DNA of 5,434 bases from Mageeibacillus sp. UBA3781 (GTDB lineage Bacteria; Bacillota; Clostridia; Saccharofermentanales; Saccharofermentanaceae): the NCBI GenBank assembly GCA_002368805.1, contig DFFH01000022.1, positions 1 through 5,434 of the forward strand, written 5' to 3'. The notes below the pieces were generated by a model. The model worked only from the letters and a program-made list of their open reading frames with translations. It was not told the origin of the DNA and ran no database searches. Both the position numbers and the translations under genes were made by a program. Positions 1 to 5,434 of this stretch are shown piece after piece (within the stretch, counting starts at the first letter, position 1; each line of letters opens with the position of its first letter).

Positions 1-1095
1 CTTCATCTTCCGATCGTGCATACATATCACACGATGCTGGAAGACTATACCCACTATATCCTTGGCGGAAAGGTCCAGAAGATCATTACTCCGGAAGTGG
101 CCAGAAAATACAGCAAGAGTTTCTGCAATGTGCCGACCGGACTGATCGTTCCTACGGAGAAAGTAAAGAATGCACTTCGTGATTACGGAGTGAAAAAACC
201 GATATATGTTATTCCGACCGGTATCGATGTTTCACCGTTTAATAAGGCAAACTTTGATCCGGCGGAGATCAATGAATTAAGAAAGAAATTCGGCATCCGT
301 CCGGACGAGAAGATCCTTCTTTCCCTCGGACGTGTCGCAAAAGAAAAGAGCATCGATAAGATCATCGACCAGCTGCCCGCTATCTGTGAGAAGTCTTCGA
401 ACGTTCGGGTCCTTATCGTCGGCGATGGTCCGGCTCTTCTTGATCTAAAAGCACAGGCCGAGAAACTCGGTGTAAGTGATAAAGTGATCTTTGCCGGTGC
501 CGCTCCATATGCGGAGATCGGTAAGTATTACCAGCTTGGCGATGCCTTTATCTCCTGCTCCACCTCGGAGACACAGGGCCTCACCTATTATGAGGCGATG
601 GCTGCAGGTCTTCCGGTAATTGCCAGAAAAGACGATGCCGTCAATGAGCTGTTCAAAGATGGAGAGAATGCGCGCCTCTTTAAAGACGAAACCGAGATCG
701 CGGATATCGTTTCCGAAATCTTCAAGGATCCGTCCACCGCGGAGCGCTATTCCAATAATGCCGAGAAAACGGTTGCCAACTACTCTGCTGAGGTCTTTGC
801 AGGAAGAGTCGAGGAAGCGTATATGAACGCGATCTCCCGCCATGTTCGCGCTAAGGCGATCCGCCGTGCGAATGTCGGTAAACTGCATTTCTCGAATAAG
901 TACAGTCAGGCCAAGCTTATTCCTCCGGAGGAAGATAAGCACTTCCTGAAGAAGGAGTCCAATGATCCGAAGGCTGCGCAGGCAAGAGAAGCGTACCAGA
1001 CGGCAAACCGATATGCGGATCTGGTCCGGGTCGGACGAAAAGTAAAAGCGAAGCGAAAAGAAAGTCAGATCGAAACCGAGAAAAAAGAGCAGTGA
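1..1095 (+). CDS. GT4-family glycosyltransferase, probable diacylglycerol glucosyltransferase (5' end missing)
   Basis: The reading frame is open from base 1 to the TGA at 1093-1095, giving 364 visible residues. The true start lies upstream, and roughly the first 100-120 residues (most of the acceptor-binding Rossmann domain) are probably missing. Visible residues 7-11 read HTYHT followed by EDY and HYI, a pattern I associate with Gram-positive GT4 enzymes that transfer glucose from UDP-glucose to diacylglycerol at the cytoplasmic membrane face, making glycolipids and lipoteichoic acid anchors. The donor half is intact: GRVAKEK at 110-116 supplies the basic residues that contact the nucleotide diphosphate, GDGP lies at 141-144, and E190 and E198 form the EX7E motif in ETQGLTYYE. 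From about residue 279 an 86-residue tail rich in Lys and Arg extends beyond the GT-B fold. The GT4 assignment is secure; the lipid acceptor is inferred from motif resemblance, and another hexosyltransferase specificity is possible. Confidence 0.85.
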   Translation, partial: LHLPIVHTYHTMLEDYTHYILGGKVQKIITPEVARKYSKSFCNVPTGLIVPTEKVKNALRDYGVKKPIYVIPTGIDVSPFNKANFDPAEINELRKKFGIRPDEKILLSLGRVAKEKSIDKIIDQLPAICEKSSNVRVLIVGDGPALLDLKAQAEKLGVSDKVIFAGAAPYAEIGKYYQLGDAFISCSTSETQGLTYYEAMAAGLPVIARKDDAVNELFKDGENARLFKDETEIADIVSEIFKDPSTAERYSNNAEKTVANYSAEVFAGRVEEAYMNAISRHVRAKAIRRANVGKLHFSNKYSQAKLIPPEEDKHFLKKESNDPKAAQAREAYQTANRYADLVRVGRKVKAKRKESQIETEKKEQ

Positions 1096-1110
1096 TCACT
1101 GCTCTTTTTT
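1081..1110. terminator. Perfect-palindrome bidirectional intrinsic terminator
   Basis: All 30 bases form a perfect palindrome: A6, then GAGCAGT, a GATC loop/centre, ACTGCTC, then T6. Transcribed from either strand it gives a 7-base-pair GC-containing stem (extendable by A-U pairs) followed by a U-run, the standard form of a Rho-independent terminator. It sits between two convergent genes, so it can end both. The stop codon of the glycosyltransferase (1093-1095) lies inside the stem, so the last codons of that gene are part of the hairpin. Confidence 0.9.
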
Positions 1111-1134
1111 ATTGTCCGTATTCTGCATGAAGAA

Positions 1135-2850
1135 TTACTCAGTATCTTCAGTATCTTCACTATCTTCATGCTTTACGATGGTGATGATGGGTCCTGCTGG
1201 TTTCCCGGAGGGCTTTTCTTCTTTTGCTTCCGCGGGCCGATCTTCCGTCTCTATTTCTTCCGGTTTCGATCCTTTGGAACTGAGAAGCTGCGGTACAGAG
1301 AAGAAGTAGCCCTGCAGATAGTCGACCCCGGCTTTCTCGCAGAAATTCATCTGGGATTCGTTCTCGATTCCTTCGGCGATCGTAAGGATGCCGGAGGCTT
1401 TGGCAAAGCTGACGATGCTCCGGATCATCTCCGCGCCTCTTTCCTGATCGGTGTGGTTCGTGATCGAGCGGTTGATCTTAATGACGTCGATCGGCGTATC
1501 GGACACGAGGATGAAGGAAGATGATACAGCGCTTAAATAGTCGATGGCTACCTTTATGCCGTGTTTTCTGAGAAACAGAAGATTATCGCGAACCATAAAC
1601 GCGTCTTCGGCAAAAGTACCTGTGATCTCAACGACGACACGGCTGGTATCGATTCCGGATCCTTCCACGGAACGGACAAATTCCATGACACTTCGCTCAG
1701 AGAGTTCCGAGGCGGAGAAGTTGATGCTGAATTTTTTGCCTTTGTTGACAGGAAGGTTAGCATACCGGATCGCCTCCTCTGTCATGAACATCGTCAGTTT
1801 CTGAAGACAGGATGTCTTCTCGAGGATCGGCACGAATTCCTCTGCAGTCATTTTGGAACCGTCATCACGGATCCATTTGGCCAGGATCTCGACGCCGGCC
1901 GGCTCATGGGTAAAGGCCTTATGGATCGTCTGATAAGAAGCCTGCACCATCCCCTTGGTGATGGCGGAGGAAAACTCACTGGCGATGCTTACCGTTCCCT
2001 TATAGTAATCGCGCATTGCATCCGTGTAGCGGCTGATATGCTGATCTTCCAGGAAAGAATAGCGAAGGGCGATATTTGCCTGACGGATACCCTCGGAGAT
2101 ACTCGCTCCCGGGCGGATCACTGTGAAACCGATCTTGTAGGAAACATATACCGGGATCCCTTCGATGGTGATCGTCACATCGTTGATGTTATTCAGTGCC
2201 GCCAGGATACTCTCGAGGCTTTCCTCATTTGAGTAGTGATTGACGAGGATCGCATAATTCAGATTGTTTCTTTTGCAGAGGGTCGCATTCGGATAAGAGG
2301 AGAGGATCTCCGTTAAATCCGCTGAGATCTTCTTTACGATCGAAGAGTAGAAATCCGAGCCGAAAAGCCCCTGGATATCGCTGTCTTCGTTAAAAGCGAG
2401 CATCAGGATCGACATCGCACCGGAAGACGGGATCTTCGAAGAAGTGATGTAAGAGAAGTTCGGAAGATCCGTAAGCGGGTCATGCGTGGCCAGATGCTCG
2501 AAGTGGCGTTCTCTTTTCCTGCTTCCTGCCGAGATAGAGGAAATAACGATGCTGACCGCGACATAGATGAGCGCACGAATGAGCCAGGTCCAGCTCGAAG
2601 TATCACCATCATGCAGGTAAGTGATAAGAGGTCCCATCGCGATGCCGGAAAGAGCGGCAAAGAGCGCACTATACCATACCGGTGAGAAGAGCGCGGTAAG
2701 AACGATGGGGATAAGGATCAGATTGGCATAGATACTTGGCGTACCGCCCGTCATGTAAACGAGATAAGTTACGCCTGCGCCGACGAGAAATGTGGCCGGT
2801 ATAAGAAATGAAAGAACAGACTTCTGCCGGTAAGAATCACTTGAACGCAT
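1135..2850 (-). CDS. Membrane protein with degenerate GGDEF and partly degenerate EAL domains
   Basis: This 571-residue protein belongs to the c-di-GMP signalling superfamily. Four hydrophobic segments lie at about 12-32, 40-58, 60-78 and 88-108, with a basic SRKRER stretch just after, placing the rest in the cytoplasm. The GGDEF-like domain begins at HDPLTDLPN (123-131), but the signature is NNLNY (195-199) and the inhibitory-site RxxD is replaced by YPNA (186-189), so diguanylate cyclase activity is not expected. The EAL domain spans about 285-523. By family alignment it keeps E321 (EIL), N377, E408, D437, K458, E493, E496 and Q513, but the loop-6 DDFG is DYLS (437-440), the loop-6-supporting Glu is G411, and KID is KIN (458-460). 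Weak or absent phosphodiesterase activity is likely, and c-di-GMP binding is possible. The tail after 525 is acidic and probably disordered. The ATG at 2848-2850 has AAGGAG seven bases upstream. The four-helix input module has no name I can assign. Confidence 0.92.
   Translation of the reverse strand: MRSSDSYRQKSVLSFLIPATFLVGAGVTYLVYMTGGTPSIYANLILIPIVLTALFSPVWYSALFAALSGIAMGPLITYLHDGDTSSWTWLIRALIYVAVSIVISSISAGSRKRERHFEHLATHDPLTDLPNFSYITSSKIPSSGAMSILMLAFNEDSDIQGLFGSDFYSSIVKKISADLTEILSSYPNATLCKRNNLNYAILVNHYSNEESLESILAALNNINDVTITIEGIPVYVSYKIGFTVIRPGASISEGIRQANIALRYSFLEDQHISRYTDAMRDYYKGTVSIASEFSSAITKGMVQASYQTIHKAFTHEPAGVEILAKWIRDDGSKMTAEEFVPILEKTSCLQKLTMFMTEEAIRYANLPVNKGKKFSINFSASELSERSVMEFVRSVEGSGIDTSRVVVEITGTFAEDAFMVRDNLLFLRKHGIKVAIDYLSAVSSSFILVSDTPIDVIKINRSITNHTDQERGAEMIRSIVSFAKASGILTIAEGIENESQMNFCEKAGVDYLQGYFFSVPQLLSSKGSKPEEIETEDRPAEAKEEKPSGKPAGPIITIVKHEDSEDTEDTE
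1141..1167 (-). repeat. Three tandem 9-base units coding the acidic C-terminus
   Basis: On the + strand the units read AGTATCTTC, AGTATCTTC and ACTATCTTC, in frame with the minus-strand gene, where they encode Glu-Asp-Ser/Thr three times before a final Glu and the stop. The third unit differs from the others by one base. The array lies at the very end of the gene, in a tail that is probably unstructured, so changes in copy number would be tolerated. Confidence 0.8.
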
Positions 2851-2857
2851 AGAACTA

Positions 2858-2863
2858 CTCCTT
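2858..2863 (-). promoter_or_regulatory. Shine-Dalgarno site of the GGDEF-EAL gene
   Basis: Read on the minus strand the bases are AAGGAG, with seven bases before the ATG at 2850-2848. This is a near-ideal ribosome binding site and fixes the start codon of the signalling gene. Confidence 0.85.
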
Positions 2864-2879
2864 ATTATCCTCTACTCAT

Positions 2880-2888
2880 TTTATACCA
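2880..2888 (-). promoter_or_regulatory. Extended -10 promoter for the GGDEF-EAL gene
   Basis: On the minus strand these bases read TGGTATAAA, an extended -10 element (TG, one base, then TATAAA) of a vegetative sigma-A type promoter. Transcription would start near 2873, giving a leader of about 23 bases that contains the AAGGAG site. No good -35 hexamer is seen at 17-18 bases (AGTAGG or AAGTAG), which is tolerable when the -10 is extended. Confidence 0.55.
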
Positions 2889-2913
2889 CTAGTTCTAAAA
2901 AGCCTACTTTCAT

Positions 2914-2941
2914 TTGACTTAATTTTCAGTTTGTTGATAAT
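2914..2941 (+). promoter_or_regulatory. Sigma-A type promoter for cardiolipin synthase
   Basis: TTGACT (2914-2919) and GATAAT (2936-2941) are separated by 16 bases, close to the vegetative consensus. Initiation would fall near 2948, leaving a leader of about 23 bases before the ATG at 2971. A perfect TATAAT at 2942-2947 is an alternative -10, but it is 22 bases from TTGACT and has only a poor -35 (TTAATT) at the right distance. This promoter is back to back with that of the GGDEF-EAL gene. Confidence 0.6.
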
Positions 2942-2953
2942 TATAATTGTTGA
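2931..2953 (+). repeat. Direct repeat TTGTTGA flanking an AT palindrome over the promoter
   Basis: TTGTTGA occurs at 2931-2937 and again at 2947-2953, with start points 16 bases apart. Between and overlapping them is the 10-base palindrome AATTATAATT (2939-2948). The arrangement covers the -10 region and start point of the cardiolipin synthase promoter, where a repressor could act. It could also be chance in AT-rich DNA; no known operator is recognised. Confidence 0.35.
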
Positions 2954-2960
2954 GGAAAGC

Positions 2961-2964
2961 GAGG
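2961..2964 (+). promoter_or_regulatory. Ribosome binding site deciding the cardiolipin synthase start
   Basis: GAGG lies six bases before the ATG at 2971. A second GAGG at 2952-2955 is 15 bases from that ATG and too far to serve it. The in-frame TTG codons at 2947 and 2950 overlap the promoter start region and have no purine-rich site upstream, so the ATG is preferred. Confidence 0.6.
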
Positions 2965-2970
2965 AAGATC

Positions 2971-4506
2971 ATGCGTAAACAATGGTTCCAATCATTACTG
3001 ATGCGCCGGGCAGTCATCATACTGATCCTGCTCGTGGAGATCTCGTCCTTCATTTTTCTTATCGTAGCCGGTACTACTATTTCGGAAGTCGCAGCTATCA
3101 TATTCCGAGTTCTTTCTATTGTCGTTGCACTCTACGTCGTCAGTAAGAATGACAAAGGCGGGTACCGCCTGATCTGGGTGTTCCTGATCCTGATGTTCCC
3201 GATATTCGGCGGAGTCCTTTATGTGTTTATCAACTCCCAGATGATTTCTGACCGCTATGCGAAAAATCTGGATGAGGTCATCCGTTCTACCCAGGATCAG
3301 TTAACGATCGACCCGGCGCTCAATAACGAACTGAAAGAGAAATTCCCGGTATATGTAAAGAGCGTGGAGTATCTGGAGAATGTCCAGAAATTCCCTGTCT
3401 ATAAGAATACGAATACCAGGTATCTTTCTCCGGGCGAGAAATTCTGGCCGGTATTCCTCGAGAAACTAAAGACGGCGGAGAAGTATATCTTCCTTGAGTA
3501 CTTTACGATCGGTGAGGGAAAATTCTGGGAATCCGTACTCGAGATCCTGAAAGAAAAGGCGGCCAATGGTGTTCTCGTGCGCATCATGTACGATGACATG
3601 GGATGCTTCCTTACCCTTCCTTCCGAGTATCCTGATTATCTGAGATCACTGGGCATCGAGTGTAAGGTCTTTAACCCGTTCCGCCCGTTCTTTACGACCA
3701 TTCAGAATAACCGTGACCACAGAAAACTGACGTCGATCGACGGTAAAATCGCCTTCTGTGGCGGACTGAATCTGTCCGACGAGTATGTCAACGAGAAGGA
3801 GCGCTTCGGTTACTGGAAAGACTCTGCCGTCATGCTCGAGGGAGAAGCCGCCTGGAGTCTGACATGTTTTTTCCTTCAGATCTGGCAGATCAACCGGCCG
3901 CAGACCGAGGACTTCCGTCAGTACTATCCCTGGACAGATTCTCCCTGCCCGATCAAAAATGAGGGATTCATCCAGCCGTACAACGACATCCCGACAGATC
4001 ACGAGCGTGTCAGCGAGAGTGTCTATATGCACATGATCTCCTCCGCGGAGAAATATATCTACATCAGTACCCCGTATCTTATCATCGATGAGGACATGAT
4101 CTCCGCACTGAGCCTTGCAGCCAAGAGCGGAGTGGATGTCCGCATCGTGACACCCAGCAAATACGATAAGTGGATGATCCATCAGGCGACCCGAAGCTAT
4201 TACAGAGATCTGGTCAATGCCGGAGTACATATCTATGAGTACACCCCGGGCTTTATGCACAGCAAGACCGTCGTTATCGATGACAAAGCTGCGATCGTCG
4301 GTTCGGTAAACTGGGATTACAGGAGCCTGTACCTGCATTTTGAAAGCGCGGTATGGATGTGCAATACTCCGACCGTCCTCGACGTGCGGGACGATATGCT
4401 CAAGTCTTTTGAAGCTTCTGATGAGGTAATGAAGGAAGAACTGAACTATAAGCGCGGCTGGAGTCTGTTCCGTCTGATCCTCCGTTTGCTCGCCCCGATT
4501 TTATAA
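2971..4506 (+). CDS. cls: Cardiolipin synthase (phospholipase D superfamily)
   Basis: This complete 511-residue enzyme should condense two phosphatidylglycerol molecules into cardiolipin and glycerol at the cytoplasmic membrane. Hydrophobic segments lie at about 12-33, 35-57 and 66-88; the last two form the hairpin typical of the PLD nuclease N-terminal region. Both catalytic HKD motifs are intact: H250, K252, D257, G264 and N267 in HRKLTSID, and H430, K432, D437, G444 and N447 in HSKTVVID. Each half also shows the expected preceding strand (YIFLEYFTI near 172-180 and YIYISTPYLI near 362-371). Length and architecture match bacterial ClsA-type enzymes. The start is the ATG with GAGG six bases upstream, giving a protein eight residues shorter than the earliest TTG would. 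Its promoter faces away from the GGDEF-EAL gene. The next gene follows after 83 bases with no evident terminator, so readthrough is possible. Confidence 0.95.
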   Translation: MRKQWFQSLLMRRAVIILILLVEISSFIFLIVAGTTISEVAAIIFRVLSIVVALYVVSKNDKGGYRLIWVFLILMFPIFGGVLYVFINSQMISDRYAKNLDEVIRSTQDQLTIDPALNNELKEKFPVYVKSVEYLENVQKFPVYKNTNTRYLSPGEKFWPVFLEKLKTAEKYIFLEYFTIGEGKFWESVLEILKEKAANGVLVRIMYDDMGCFLTLPSEYPDYLRSLGIECKVFNPFRPFFTTIQNNRDHRKLTSIDGKIAFCGGLNLSDEYVNEKERFGYWKDSAVMLEGEAAWSLTCFFLQIWQINRPQTEDFRQYYPWTDSPCPIKNEGFIQPYNDIPTDHERVSESVYMHMISSAEKYIYISTPYLIIDEDMISALSLAAKSGVDVRIVTPSKYDKWMIHQATRSYYRDLVNAGVHIYEYTPGFMHSKTVVIDDKAAIVGSVNWDYRSLYLHFESAVWMCNTPTVLDVRDDMLKSFEASDEVMKEELNYKRGWSLFRLILRLLAPIL

Positions 4507-4518
4507 GTTGCCCATCCG

Positions 4519-4527
4519 TGGTAAAAT
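4519..4527 (+). promoter_or_regulatory. Possible extended -10 promoter for the PPK2 gene
   Basis: TGGTAAAAT resembles an extended -10 (TG, one base, TAAAAT), placed 62 bases before the start codon. The -35 region 17 bases upstream (TTTTAT) is poor and would overlap the end of the cardiolipin synthase gene. An alternative pair is TTGCCC (4508-4513) and GATACA (4531-4536) at 17 bases. No terminator or riboswitch-like fold was seen in the 83-base gap, so the gene may equally be read from the promoter upstream of cardiolipin synthase. Confidence 0.3.
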
Positions 4528-4573
4528 AAAGATACATTTTCTATTCGCTTGGCATATGCATCCCACCGTCTGA

Positions 4574-4580
4574 AGGGAGG
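4574..4580 (+). promoter_or_regulatory. Strong ribosome binding site of the PPK2 gene
   Basis: AGGGAGG matches the anti-Shine-Dalgarno sequence well and lies nine bases before the ATG at 4590-4592, which supports that start codon. Confidence 0.7.
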
Positions 4581-4589
4581 ATCCTTATT

Positions 4590-5434
4590 ATGTTGAAGAA
4601 CGCGTATCTGAATGAGAAACCTGAAAAGGAACTTCTTAAATCCCGTCTGAAAGAACAGGAAGATCTTCTGTTTGTAAACCAGAATAAGATCAAGGACAAT
4701 AAGCTCCCGGTCGTCGTTTTGATCGAGGGCTGGGGCACCGCCGGAAAGGGCACACTGATCGGCAATGTCATCAACAACATCGACCCGCGCTTTTATAAAG
4801 TCGCGACCTTTGATATGCCGACTGACCTGGAGAAGAGAAAACCGTTCCTCTGCCGGTATTTCGAGGCGCTTCCGGAGGCGGGGAAATTCCGTTTTTATAA
4901 CACCGGCTGGATGAATGAGATCGTTATGTCCCGCCTTGACGGATTGATGCCGAATTCTCTTTATGAGAAGCGCATCGCGAGCATCCGCAGATTCGAGCGC
5001 CAGCTCACCGACAACGGCTATCTGGTCTTAAAGTTCTTCATGCATATCACGGAAGAGGAACAGAAGAAGCGCATCAATAATCTCAAAGATCATATCGATA
5101 CGAAGTGGCGCGTCAGCGAGGGTGATATCTGGCAGAACAAGCACTATAAGGACTGCGAGAAGATCTTCGAGAAATATCTGGAGGATACCAATACTTCCGC
5201 GGCACCGTGGTACATTATCGACGCGAAGTCAGAAAAGTGGGCCGAGCTTCAGGTGCTTGAGCGCATGAACGAGGGTATCGATATCGCGCTTCAGAATCAT
5301 TCTCTGGCGGTACCGCTCCTTCAGAATACTTTCCCGCTCGTGAAGATGCCGAAACTTGCTGATATTCCTCTTGAGGGAAAAGAACTATCCGACGAGGAAT
5401 ATAAAGAAAAACTCGACAAACTCCAGGACCGCCT
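4590..5434 (+). CDS. pap: PPK2-family polyphosphate phosphotransferase, probable tandem-domain PAP type (3' end missing)
   Basis: The frame is open from the ATG at 4590 to the window end: 281 codons plus two bases, no stop. The PPK2 family transfers phosphate between polyphosphate and nucleotides in the cytoplasm. A P-loop-like EGWGTAGKG lies at 46-54, followed by DPRFY (65-69), MPTDLEKRKPFLCRYFEALP (76-95) and RFYNTGWMNEIV (101-112), all in family order. The end of the visible part, from about 267 (LSDEEYKEKLDKLQDR), resembles the linker before a second PPK2 domain, so I expect a protein of about 500 residues of the polyphosphate:AMP phosphotransferase class, with the second domain outside the window. 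The usual DAAGKG Asp is G49, and the usual DRSW is NTGW, so this first domain is probably not catalytic; the second presumably is. Single-domain PPK2 is the alternative. Shares orientation with cardiolipin synthase. Confidence 0.88.
   Translation, partial: MLKNAYLNEKPEKELLKSRLKEQEDLLFVNQNKIKDNKLPVVVLIEGWGTAGKGTLIGNVINNIDPRFYKVATFDMPTDLEKRKPFLCRYFEALPEAGKFRFYNTGWMNEIVMSRLDGLMPNSLYEKRIASIRRFERQLTDNGYLVLKFFMHITEEEQKKRINNLKDHIDTKWRVSEGDIWQNKHYKDCEKIFEKYLEDTNTSAAPWYIIDAKSEKWAELQVLERMNEGIDIALQNHSLAVPLLQNTFPLVKMPKLADIPLEGKELSDEEYKEKLDKLQDR

Noticed and set aside
16..18. GTG that could be read as the glycosyltransferase start
   Set aside because: The frame is open to base 1, no ribosome binding site precedes the GTG, and the family needs an N-terminal domain before the HTYHT motif, so the gene is truncated by the window edge.
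445..942. 165-codon open frame on the - strand inside the glycosyltransferase gene
   Set aside because: Antisense to the conserved donor-binding half of the GT4 gene and without any family signature.
1561..2232. 223-codon open frame on the + strand inside the GGDEF-EAL gene
   Set aside because: It is antisense to a gene with clear domain motifs, its product shows no recognisable fold, and it is rich in residues expected from a mirrored frame.
2947..2952. Upstream TTG starts for cardiolipin synthase
   Set aside because: They overlap the promoter's likely start point and lack a ribosome binding site; the ATG at 2971 has GAGG at six bases.
3646..4338. 230-codon open frame on the - strand inside the cardiolipin synthase gene
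   Set aside because: It is the codon-aligned shadow of the HKD-containing coding strand, with no ribosome binding site or recognisable domain.
4552..4559. GCATATGC palindrome upstream of the PPK2 gene
   Set aside because: Eight bases of self-complementarity with no GC stem, U-run or second copy; not enough for an operator or terminator.
4507..4589. Possible terminator or riboswitch between cardiolipin synthase and PPK2
   Set aside because: Only very short complementary pairs such as CCA/TGG were found, with no stable stem followed by a U-run.

Overview
The window looks like ordinary chromosome from a low-to-mid GC Gram-positive anaerobe. The protein families and Shine-Dalgarno style (AAGGAG, AGGGAGG, GAGG) suggest Clostridia, perhaps Lachnospiraceae or a relative. 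This is inferred from gene content and wording of the motifs, not from a marker gene. There are four protein genes, two of them cut by the window edges. I see no RNA gene, IS element, CRISPR array, origin or attachment site.

Layout. (1) Bases 1-1095, + strand: the C-terminal three quarters of a GT4 glycosyltransferase of the kind that glucosylates diacylglycerol to make membrane glycolipids. It ends inside a perfect 30-base palindrome (1081-1110) that should act as a bidirectional terminator. (2) Bases 1135-2850, - strand, convergent with the first gene: a membrane protein with four predicted N-terminal helices, a GGDEF domain that has lost its signature, and an EAL domain that keeps most but not all metal and substrate residues. 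(3) A 120-base divergent intergenic region (2851-2970) carrying one promoter in each direction. (4) Bases 2971-4506, + strand: a complete cardiolipin synthase with membrane segments and two HKD motifs. (5) Bases 4590-5434, + strand, running off the end: the N-terminal PPK2 domain and linker of what is probably a tandem-domain polyphosphate:AMP phosphotransferase.

How they fit together. Two genes make or remodel membrane lipids (glycolipid and cardiolipin), one is a membrane protein from the c-di-GMP signalling family that is probably a sensor or effector rather than an active enzyme, and one belongs to polyphosphate/nucleotide metabolism. Cardiolipin synthase and the PPK2 gene are 83 bases apart with no clear terminator between them and may be partly co-transcribed. 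The other genes are in separate transcription units, so a functional link between them is only a hypothesis.

I did not find a convincing previously undescribed system. The most interesting points are the coordinated pattern of lost residues in the GGDEF-EAL protein and the eroded nucleotide-binding motifs in the N-terminal PPK2 domain.
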